Positions 4,729 through 10,658 of a stretch of DNA of 10,658 nt are shown one piece after another. This stretch comes from an uncultured Alphaproteobacteria bacterium (GTDB lineage: Bacteria > Pseudomonadota > Alphaproteobacteria > RF32 > CAG-239). A program made the position numbers and the translations under genes. Where the stretch lies: the NCBI GenBank assembly GCA_934254585.1, contig CAKQLF010000017.1:1-10658 (forward strand), given 5' to 3'. Below the pieces are notes generated by a model. The model was not told the DNA's origin, made no database searches, and saw only the letters and a program-made list of their open reading frames with translations. Numbering within the stretch: position 1 is the stretch's first letter; the number at the start of each line of letters is the position of its first letter.

Positions 4729-5775
4729 TTATTTTGAAACAATAAACTTATCAATTCCAAGTTCGGTATGGAACAACAAAGCCGCCCCCAGTAACCCCAT
4801 CAACAAAAGTAACACTATTAACAAGCTGACAACTTTTGGCGCGCTTTTCGGCAAATTCGGCTTTATACCTGCATCACAAGCATAACTTACATAAATGCGG
4901 CAAGCAGAAATTATATACAGTGGCCGAAAAAGAACTATCACAATCAATGCGGCTAAAATTATAGGAAATCCGGCGTAAAAATACCACGAATATATGTCAT
5001 ATCTTTCAGGCATATTATCCATAAAAGCAAAGAAAAGCACTACTCCGACATAACAACTAATCCCAATTATCCAACAAAGAAACGAATAACCGAACCGTAA
5101 TTTTGCCAACGGCCAAAAACGTTTTCTTGTGAGTTCAATCGAATCTTTGCACGCTTGAGGTACGGTGCGACCAAACAAAATCGAGGGAATAAACCCCAAA
5201 GAAACAAGTTTCCAAGCCTGATAGATGGCCTCATTTTGAGCTTTGGTAAAAGCAGATGTTCTGTCGTTTTTCTTTGGTAAACGTTCAAAAATTCGCTTTG
5301 TAGTCCACCAACCGTCTATCCAGCTAAACACCCAAAGTGTCCAACTATATTGCATTCCCAAACGCAGACAATCTATAAAAGTAGACTCCCGTTTTTGTGA
5401 CCGTAAAATACAAGAGGCATTAAGACAGGCCGTAAAAATTCCGATAAAGCACGCCACAACTCCGACACACAGAAAAGACCAGACAATTAAAACAATGTCT
5501 ACCGCAGCTTGTCCACTATTTTCACCGGAATCTTTCCAAATTTCTTCCGGAATCCACCTCAACACCTGCACCCAAACAAAATAAGTTCCAATAATAGCCA
5601 TCCACTGCAAAATGGCAAAAACAACATTTTCTTTTTCCGTCAACACAAAACGAAGTGAAGCGGCAATACTGGAGAAAAAACCGGACACCGATTCCAAGCT
5701 CCCCGGCTTTTGCTGTTCTTTGGCATAGTTATATGATTCTAGTTTCAAGCTTTCTAATTTACTGGATAGTGACAT
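4729..5775 (-). CDS. Polytopic inner-membrane protein of unknown function, 348 residues
   Basis: I do not recognise a named family. About six hydrophobic segments are visible (roughly residues 51-72, 90-118, 188-203, 228-252, 263-285, 315-335), after a 45-residue polar N-terminus. Between segments 2 and 3 is a tryptophan-rich stretch (WTLWVFSWIDGWW) and a charged loop. A segment SIELTRKRFWPLAKLR precedes the fourth helix. No catalytic motif is evident. The frame is open from GTG 5790, but ATG 5775 is preferred because AAGGGA lies 7-8 bases upstream of it and would be inside the coding part of the longer form. No clear promoter or partner is seen; a terminator follows directly. Confidence 0.85.
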   Translation of the reverse strand: MSLSSKLESLKLESYNYAKEQQKPGSLESVSGFFSSIAASLRFVLTEKENVVFAILQWMAIIGTYFVWVQVLRWIPEEIWKDSGENSGQAAVDIVLIVWSFLCVGVVACFIGIFTACLNASCILRSQKRESTFIDCLRLGMQYSWTLWVFSWIDGWWTTKRIFERLPKKNDRTSAFTKAQNEAIYQAWKLVSLGFIPSILFGRTVPQACKDSIELTRKRFWPLAKLRFGYSFLCWIIGISCYVGVVLFFAFMDNMPERYDIYSWYFYAGFPIILAALIVIVLFRPLYIISACRIYVSYACDAGIKPNLPKSAPKVVSLLIVLLLLMGLLGAALLFHTELGIDKFIVSK

Positions 5776-5880
5776 TGTTTTTCCCTTCACAATTTTGCCG
5801 CAATCAAATTTTTAAAGTGATATTTAAATAATTAGTATCGGCTTTTTTTACCTTTCTCCGTTAAAGAACATATCTTTAAT

Positions 5881-8112
5881 TTAATCATTAGTACGCTGCT
5901 TTCTTATACTGAACGAATGTGTGGCTGAACCAATTTTATTAGCAGCAGAACGCTTTTGTACTGAACGAGAGTTAATTTCGACTGTTTGAGCAAGTTGTTG
6001 GCGGGTAGGAATGTTATCATTTTTCGCCGCTGTTTTCTGCTGCAAAGCAGCCACTTTCTTTTGATTAGAGAGTTTTTGCGCAGCCTCTTTCATCTGTTGC
6101 TTAGCCGTTTTACCCGACTTTGTTTCTGATGTTTGTTTTTTATTACTTTGCCGGGCGTTTTTCAATTGTTCTTTTACGCTGCTTTCATATTTAGGAGAAA
6201 CTTTTCTTTGCGCAATTTCCTGTGCTGCCTTTTCCGGTTCTTTTATATTGCACAAATGCTGCACGGCAGCGCGTGAAGTTTTGATTGAAGCATCTCCCAC
6301 ATATTTAGCATAATTTGTCGGCTCATTCACCGCTATCTGTAAAAGCGACAAGGCCTTATCTCCATAGGTTTTACGCAAATTTTCCACAGTTTTTTCCGCA
6401 TCTATAGTCTTACCCTGTCCATTGATTTTATTCATATAATCAATAATTGCGCACATTTTCTCTCTAGAAACATCTTCTGCATTCAGGACTTTACTTTCGG
6501 CATTATAGTTAGATGGTTTTTGAATCACATCTTTAGTCATATCCGGCAGACTAATATGCTGAACTTCTGACACTCTGCTACCGTCTTTATCTTCCCATTG
6601 GCGATATTCCGGCTTTTTGTTTTTATCTACTGGATTTATAACTTCATTTTTAACAGCTTCGCCTTCTTTTGAAGAGAACTTATTTACAACACTCTCTTTT
6701 GCAATGTTATAGAATCCTTTGCACGCAGCTTTGAATTTATCCCAATTGCTAGATGCTTCAACATAAGCTTTACTTGCTGTAGCATCCACACCGCAAAAAT
6801 TACTCCATTTATTTAAACAACGAGCAACAAAACTTTGCGACTGTTTTTCCAATGCTCTATTTTCTGCCGACAAAGAGGTTTGCGGCAATTCCTTATCTGT
6901 TACCCCCAACAGTGATTGAAAATTGACATTACCTTTATATTTGAAAGTCTTTTCCACTCCGTTTTGAGAAAACTTTGTATCAAGATCAACATTTGTGCTA
7001 TAAAGATTATTCAACGCCTTTTGATAAGCTTGCGGATTATCCTCAGGCAGCTTTTTACCATTTTTCACATAGTCTTTCGCGGCTAATCTCACTGCTGTTT
7101 CAATTAACTCTTTGTTATTTTCAACAGCCTCCATTCCATCTTTCTTTATTTTATTAATATCATCTTGACAGCCGGCATTAATCTTAGTTCCGGTCTGCTT
7201 ATCTTGCACTATGTTTTCACTGTAAAATCGTAACGCACCCTCCTGCTTAATATTATTTACAACCGTATAATGTTGCAAATAATTTTGATACTGCCGCAGG
7301 CTCATAGAACCATCATAAGCCGGTAAACCCATTTTTTTTGTAAACTCCAGATTAGAATTTTTTTCCCAAAATCTTAAACGTCCTAAATTCCGATTCAACG
7401 CAATTTTACCTTTTTCGGGAATTTCCACATCTTTGTCCAGATATTGGCTAAAATCCACACCGCCGATAGTTAAAGCTATTTTTTTGCCGCGTTCATAGTT
7501 TTGATCATAGTATTGTGCATACTTTCCCGTTTTATCACCCTTATAATAGCCACTATAAGTACACTCATCTACATACATTTCTGTCGGTGCCCAGACCCGC
7601 ATCCACATATCTTTAGTACTGTTAACAATAAAATGCATATCTTTATCAAAATCTTCTTTAGCATTGCTTCTTGGATTGATTTTACCTTTTTCTATAGCTT
7701 CTTTATAAAAGAGGAAACGTCCCCCATCTTTATCAAAGACAGAGATATCATTGGTTCGTATATATTCTTCTCGTAAAGCAACCAATTCAGTCGTCATTGC
7801 CGAAATTTCATTATACATCTCTAATTTATAGGATTGTTCCGGACTAACCGGATATTCAAATATACCTTGATTATGGTTATCACGGTGTTTTTGCTCGTGT
7901 AATAAGGTGTAGTCAGACTGATTGTATTGATTATAGTCTTCACTATCTCCATTTATATAGTTAGATGTGATAGTGTTATATGTAGGACTCATATAAGCCG
8001 CAGCATCTGTACGTCCCGGAATTGTATCCACCTGAAAATCAATATCCCGCATAGGAATTGAAGATATTTTCACTGTTGATGATTTATTATTTTGCTTAGC
8101 CGAACCAACCAT
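5881..8112 (-). CDS. Large HExxH-motif protein, putative metallopeptidase or secreted factor, 743 residues
   Basis: I cannot assign a family. Near the N-terminus, YTLLHEQKHRDN carries HEQKH (72-76), a zinc-metallopeptidase HExxH motif in a suitable hydrophobic context. KLEMYNEISAMTTEL follows, where Glu102 could be the third zinc ligand, as in gluzincin-like folds with a downstream Glu. The remaining 600 residues are mostly charged, helix-prone and soluble, with no membrane segment or Sec signal. The last 100 residues form a low-complexity basic tail rich in Lys, Gln, Ala and Ser. Size, early zinc motif and lack of signal would suit an exported effector or a large intracellular protein; this is inference. 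Start supported by GAGGAG eight bases upstream and a strong promoter. No convincing terminator follows. Confidence 0.88.
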   Translation of the reverse strand: MVGSAKQNNKSSTVKISSIPMRDIDFQVDTIPGRTDAAAYMSPTYNTITSNYINGDSEDYNQYNQSDYTLLHEQKHRDNHNQGIFEYPVSPEQSYKLEMYNEISAMTTELVALREEYIRTNDISVFDKDGGRFLFYKEAIEKGKINPRSNAKEDFDKDMHFIVNSTKDMWMRVWAPTEMYVDECTYSGYYKGDKTGKYAQYYDQNYERGKKIALTIGGVDFSQYLDKDVEIPEKGKIALNRNLGRLRFWEKNSNLEFTKKMGLPAYDGSMSLRQYQNYLQHYTVVNNIKQEGALRFYSENIVQDKQTGTKINAGCQDDINKIKKDGMEAVENNKELIETAVRLAAKDYVKNGKKLPEDNPQAYQKALNNLYSTNVDLDTKFSQNGVEKTFKYKGNVNFQSLLGVTDKELPQTSLSAENRALEKQSQSFVARCLNKWSNFCGVDATASKAYVEASSNWDKFKAACKGFYNIAKESVVNKFSSKEGEAVKNEVINPVDKNKKPEYRQWEDKDGSRVSEVQHISLPDMTKDVIQKPSNYNAESKVLNAEDVSREKMCAIIDYMNKINGQGKTIDAEKTVENLRKTYGDKALSLLQIAVNEPTNYAKYVGDASIKTSRAAVQHLCNIKEPEKAAQEIAQRKVSPKYESSVKEQLKNARQSNKKQTSETKSGKTAKQQMKEAAQKLSNQKKVAALQQKTAAKNDNIPTRQQLAQTVEINSRSVQKRSAANKIGSATHSFSIRKQRTND

Positions 8113-8143
8113 AACCTTACTCCTCTAAATAACATTTTGTCTA

Positions 8144-8172
8144 ATTATAACAATTTGTTCAGCACAAAGCAA
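8144..8172 (-). promoter_or_regulatory. Strong sigma70 promoter of the HExxH gene
   Basis: On the minus strand TTGCTT (8167-8172), 17 bp, then a perfect TATAAT (8144-8149), about 32 bases before the ATG and just ahead of the GAGGAG ribosome binding site. Confidence 0.7.
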
Positions 8173-8202
8173 GTAAAATCGGCATAACCAAAATTTTGCA
8201 AC

Positions 8203-8228
8203 AAAAAAACGCCCCACAGCGGAGCGTT
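8203..8228 (-). terminator. Intrinsic terminator of gapR
   Basis: On the minus strand AACGCTCC pairs with GGGGCGTT (8-bp stem, one G-U pair, five-base loop; 8208-8215 with 8221-8228) and T7 follows. It separates gapR from the HExxH gene. Confidence 0.9.
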
Positions 8229-8250
8229 ACATATCTAAAAACGACAATAA

Positions 8251-8511
8251 TTAAATATCCAAAGCTTTGCGGTAAGTATCCACCACCAATTCCTGTTCAT
8301 CACGGTCGGCGGCATTCATTTTACGCAATTTCAAAACCGTACGCATAGCTTTTACATCAAAACCTGCGGATTTCGCTTCAGCGAAAATATCTCGGATATC
8401 ACTTTGAATACCTTTTTTTTCTTCTTCCAAACGCTCAATACGTTCAATCAGCGAACGCAAACGATCAACAGCAACACCACCCACTTCGGTTGTAACATTT
8501 TCTTCAGCCAT
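8251..8511 (-). CDS. gapR: GapR, DUF2312 nucleoid-associated protein
   Basis: DUF2312 (UPF0335) family, 86 residues, full length. In Caulobacter, GapR is an AT-rich, overtwisted-DNA-binding protein that acts ahead of the replication fork and supports topoisomerase activity. The typical pattern is present: a short variable N-terminus, an amphipathic coiled-coil helix LRSLIERIERLEEEKKGI (18-35), then DIFAEAKSAGFDVKAMRTVL (41-60) and a basic LRK followed by a helix ending DTYRKALDI. The family is largely alphaproteobacterial, which supports the taxonomic reading. Strong Shine-Dalgarno AGAGGAG. Monocistronic, with its own promoter and terminator, divergent from pyk. Confidence 0.93.
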   Translation of the reverse strand: MAEENVTTEVGGVAVDRLRSLIERIERLEEEKKGIQSDIRDIFAEAKSAGFDVKAMRTVLKLRKMNAADRDEQELVVDTYRKALDI

Positions 8512-8542
8512 TGTTTTTCTCCTCTAAAAAAATTATCTTTGC

Positions 8543-8573
8543 TGTTTGTAGCAAACAAAATTAATTTTGACAA
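8543..8573 (-). promoter_or_regulatory. gapR promoter with an inverted repeat over the -10 box
   Basis: On the minus strand TTGTCA (8568-8573), 17 bp, TACAAA (8545-8550). The -10 box lies in a perfect inverted repeat, TGTTTG (8543-8548) and CAAACA (8552-8557) around TAG, which could be an operator. The -35 overlaps a plus-strand TTGACA (8567-8572) facing pyk, though that box has no good -10 at normal spacing. Confidence 0.5.
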
Positions 8574-8670
8574 GTGGAATTTTTATCTAAATTTTCTCTT
8601 TAAACTAAGAAGTTTTTAACCTATATGTGTGTATAGTTATGCAAAATTTAACATTGTGAGGAAAAAAATA

Positions 8671-10092
8671 ATGCCTATTGATACACATACAAAAATTTTA
8701 GCCACAGTCGGACCAGCCACAGCTTCGGAAGAAATGTTAGAAAAGTTGGTACAAGCCGGTGTCGACGCTTTTCGTTTTAACTTCAGCCACGGCACGCACG
8801 AAGAACACGCCGAGCGTTATCAAATTGTGCGCAAATTGGCCGAAAAATATAAGCGTCACTTAACTGTTGTTGCCGATATGCAAGGCCCTAAACTCAGAGT
8901 CGGTACGTTCAAAACCGAAAAAGTTTTGCTTAAAAACGGCAGCACTTTTGTGTTGGATATGAATGAAGAACCCGGAGATGAAACTCGGGTGATGTTACCA
9001 CACAAAGAAATTTTTGAAGCGGTGAAAACCGGTGATATGCTCTTGCTTAATGACGGCAATATTGAGCTGAAAGTTATCAAAAAAGACGGCTATAAGATGG
9101 AAACGGAAGTGATTGTCGGCGGATATTTGTCGGCTCACAAAGGCGTAAACTTACCAAATGTTAAACTTCCTATTTCTGCCATCACCGAAAAAGACAAAAT
9201 TGACTTGCAGTTTGCTCTTTCTTTGGGTGTGGACTGGGTTTGTCTATCATTTGTGCAAAGTGTTGAAGACGTGCGTATGGCGCGTAAATTGATTGGCGAT
9301 AGGGCTTGGATTATTTCAAAACTGGAAAAACCGAGTGCCATCACTGAATTGGACGACATCATTAAAGAATCAGACGGAATTATGGTGGCGCGCGGCGATT
9401 TGGGCGTGGAATGCCCTATTCAAACCGTTCCGGTGTTGCAAAAGCGGATTGTAAAACTTTGCCGCAAATATGCCCGTCCGGTTATTGTAGCCACACAAAT
9501 GTTGGAATCAATGATTAATAATCCAACCCCGACCAGAGCCGAAGTTTCCGACGTGGCAACCGCTGTTTATGATGGTGCCGACGCCGTTATGCTTTCTGCC
9601 GAAACAGCCACCGGAAGTTATCCGGCCGAAACAGTCGCAATGATGCACCACATCATCACTCAAGTGGAAAATGACCACTCCTACTATTCTTGCATTCAGC
9701 GAGATAAAGATTTATCCGGTTGCGAAGATATGGCAGACGCCATCACATACGCGGCAAGCGAAATGTCTGCAGTTTTACCTAATGTATCGGCAATTGTTAC
9801 CTACACCGCTTCCGGTTTCACTACTTTATCTATGGCGCGCGAACGTCCGGATTTGCCTATTTTAGCAGTCACTTTATCTCTGGAAGTGGCTCGCCGTATG
9901 GGGATTGTTTGGGGCGTAAAAAGCTTTGTCAATAACGAAGTGTTTAAAAACTTTGATAGTTTAGAGGAAGTTGCCGCCAACATAGCCCAAGAAAACAATC
10001 TGGGACAAAAAGGCGATTATTTAATAATTACAGCCGGTTACCCGATTGGACACAAAGGTATGACGAACCTTATTCACACGGTTCAAATCTAA
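8671..10092 (+). CDS. pyk: Pyruvate kinase
   Basis: Pyruvate kinase, 473 residues, full length for the bacterial enzyme. It transfers phosphate from phosphoenolpyruvate to ADP, the last ATP-yielding step of glycolysis, in the cytosol. The active-site TIM barrel shows TKILATVGPA (7-16), FRFNFSHG (34-41), ADMQGPKLRVG (68-78), the signature ISKLEKP (215-221) with catalytic Lys217 and metal ligand Glu219, VARGDLGVE (239-247) with Asp243, VATQMLESM (273-281) with Thr275, and PTRAEVSDVATAVYDGADAVMLSAETA. The C-terminal domain ends with GYPIGHKGMTNL. The frame is open to GTG 8629, but ATG 8671 has GAGG about 10 bases upstream and gives the standard N-terminus. It is monocistronic, with a terminator after it. 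Confidence 0.96.
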   Translation: MPIDTHTKILATVGPATASEEMLEKLVQAGVDAFRFNFSHGTHEEHAERYQIVRKLAEKYKRHLTVVADMQGPKLRVGTFKTEKVLLKNGSTFVLDMNEEPGDETRVMLPHKEIFEAVKTGDMLLLNDGNIELKVIKKDGYKMETEVIVGGYLSAHKGVNLPNVKLPISAITEKDKIDLQFALSLGVDWVCLSFVQSVEDVRMARKLIGDRAWIISKLEKPSAITELDDIIKESDGIMVARGDLGVECPIQTVPVLQKRIVKLCRKYARPVIVATQMLESMINNPTPTRAEVSDVATAVYDGADAVMLSAETATGSYPAETVAMMHHIITQVENDHSYYSCIQRDKDLSGCEDMADAITYAASEMSAVLPNVSAIVTYTASGFTTLSMARERPDLPILAVTLSLEVARRMGIVWGVKSFVNNEVFKNFDSLEEVAANIAQENNLGQKGDYLIITAGYPIGHKGMTNLIHTVQI

Positions 10093-10101
10093 AAAAAACA
10101 T

Positions 10102-10154
10102 AGGCTTGTCTAACCCGCATAATGTGTAACTGTGTGGTTATTCAAGCCTTTTTT
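10102..10154 (+). terminator. Long-hairpin intrinsic terminator of pyk
   Basis: AGGCTTG (10102-10108) pairs with CAAGCCT (10143-10149). After a symmetric two-base internal loop, TAACC (10111-10115) pairs with GGTTA (10136-10140). T6 follows at 10149-10154. The apical 20 bases are only weakly paired, so the hairpin is unusually long. Confidence 0.8.
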
Positions 10155-10221
10155 ATTGTGCTATCACAACACCTGACAGATATTTTTTCCAAGTTCATTT
10201 CTATTCAAAAAATTTATCTTA

Positions 10222-10250
10222 TTGATTTATTAAGAAGTGATTGCTATAAT
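10222..10250 (+). promoter_or_regulatory. Sigma70 promoter of the second leader unit
   Basis: TTGATT (10222-10227), 17 bp, perfect TATAAT (10245-10250). It aligns gap-free with the promoter at 136-164, at exactly the same distance from the repeat. The aligned 42 bases upstream of the repeat are about 69% identical, against 98% in the repeat itself. Confidence 0.75.
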
Positions 10251-10263
10251 TATGGTGTTTAAT

Positions 10264-10394
10264 AATTCACCTATTTTATGAGGAAAGAAAGATGAAAAAT
10301 AAGCAATCAAAAGGTCTCTCTCTCTCTCTGCAAATCCTAAATGTCTGATTAAAGGCATATTTTCTGCCGCTACAGACGTTTTTGCAAGTTTTTT
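10264..10394 (+). repeat. 131-bp long direct repeat, copy 2 (transcribed leader unit)
   Basis: Nearly identical to 178-308 (two substitutions, no gaps, same (TC)7 length). It carries the same ribosome binding site, 18-codon ORF (ATG 10292, TGA 10346-10348), nested stems and T6 tract at 10389-10394, where similarity stops. No pilin body is visible after it in the window. If the TC tract changed by one unit, the ATG would read on to TAG at 10597-10599, giving a frame of about 100 codons. Confidence 0.85.
10292..10348 (+). CDS. 18-residue leader ORF, second copy
   Basis: MKNKQSKGLSLSLQILNV, differing from the first copy only at residue 17 (Asn for Thr). GAGGAAAG lies 8 bases upstream, downstream of a near-consensus promoter. 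It contains the second (TC)7 tract at 10315-10328. Whether the peptide has a role, is a leader for translation-coupled RNA folding, or is a relic of a prepilin leader cannot be told from sequence. Confidence 0.4.
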   Translation: MKNKQSKGLSLSLQILNV

Positions 10395-10473
10395 CAGAAA
10401 AAATGATGTATGCGAGAATAACAAGCACAGCACGAAACTGGCAGGCGGCACAAAGAAAGCAATTCTAGCACCA

Positions 10474-10503
10474 GTCATTCTAGACCCTGTGCCTAGAATC
10501 TTG
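10474..10503 (+). repeat. REP-like palindrome D
   Basis: GTCATT-CTAGAC-CCTGT-GCCTAG-AATCTTG, 30 bases, same plan as palindrome A. The 9-bp stem (10477-10485 with 10491-10499) has one A-C mismatch. It is followed by TTGCAACA, against TCGCAACA after A. Confidence 0.7.
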
Positions 10504-10560
10504 TTGCAACAAGGTACTAACCTAGTCAATAAATTTGCCTTATTATTACATAAGTGTCGG

Positions 10561-10593
10561 TTCGCACAAGATCCACGAGTCAAGCCCGCGAAT
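10561..10593 (-). repeat. REP-like palindrome E, inverted and degenerate
   Basis: On the minus strand it reads ATT-CGCGGG-CTTGA-CTCGTG-GAT-CTTG-TGCGAA. The stem (10571-10579 with 10585-10593) can fully pair if G-U pairs are allowed, and the CTTGA loop equals that of A. The leading GTC is lost (ACA instead). Confidence 0.5.
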
Positions 10594-10644
10594 TGTTAGA
10601 TAAAAAAGTAGTATAAAAGAGTAAGAAAAAGAGGTAAAATAAAA

Positions 10645-10658
10645 ATGGCGGAAGAACG
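10645..10658 (+). CDS. Possible start of a gene cut by the window end
   Basis: ATG GCG GAA GAA CG follows AAGAGG by 10 bases in an A-rich stretch, reading MAEE then an incomplete codon beginning CG (probably Arg). By analogy with the first locus, a pilin body could begin just beyond the window, but only four full codons are visible and the product is unknown. Confidence 0.3.

Noticed and set aside
5861..5879. TTAAAGA/TCTTTAA hairpin after the HExxH gene as a terminator
   Set aside because: The stem is entirely weak A-T pairs apart from one G-C, and no T tract follows on the minus strand.
8629..8670. Extended N-terminus of pyruvate kinase from GTG 8629
   Set aside because: The ATG at 8671 has a proper Shine-Dalgarno and gives the family-standard N-terminus; the extension contains that Shine-Dalgarno.
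10230..10583. Minus-strand 117-codon open frame across the second leader unit
   Set aside because: It is antisense to a conserved repeat and palindromes, with no ribosome binding site or family signature.

Overview
This is an AT-rich stretch of what is most likely an alphaproteobacterial chromosome. The best lineage marker is the DUF2312/GapR gene, a family typical of Alphaproteobacteria. The MlaA/MlaC pair shows a Gram-negative outer membrane. The pilin signature (RSMIEMLGVLAII, IAGYSKAM) resembles pilins that I recall from host-associated, AT-rich Alphaproteobacteria. I cannot name a genus from sequence alone.

Layout. Positions 1-58 hold the last bases of a tRNA, probably tRNA-Ser, and its terminator. 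Positions 97-1182 hold a type IV pilin-like locus with a displaced leader: promoter, ribosome binding site, an 18-codon ORF with a (TC)7 tract, a structured segment, three REP-like palindromes, then the pilin body. A block of minus-strand genes follows: a GpsA-like glycerol-3-phosphate dehydrogenase, a small unknown protein, mlaC and mlaA. Next come a small plus-strand two-helix membrane protein, a bidirectional terminator, and on the minus strand a 348-residue membrane protein, a 743-residue HExxH protein, and gapR. Pyruvate kinase (pyk) is divergent from gapR on the plus strand. After the pyk terminator, the promoter/leader/structured unit of the pilin locus recurs at 10222-10394, followed by two more REP-like palindromes and the possible start of another gene at 10645.

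Function. Most of the window is housekeeping: retrograde phospholipid transport (MlaA, MlaC), phospholipid precursor supply (GpsA), glycolysis (Pyk) and chromosome organisation (GapR). Most units carry a recognisable sigma70-type promoter, and the terminators are clear, so the window reads as short independent transcription units. The only convincing operon is mlaA-mlaC.

The most interesting material is at the two ends. A 131-bp unit with only two differences occurs about 10 kb apart in the same orientation. Each copy has its promoter at the same distance, and identity ends exactly at a T6 tract. In the first copy, this unit plus palindromic repeats separates the pilin leader (MKNKQSKG) from the rest of the pilin (RSMIEML). 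A GGTC tetranucleotide occurs at both edges of the 277-bp intervening DNA. Removing it, or changing the TC repeat number by one unit, joins leader and pilin in frame.
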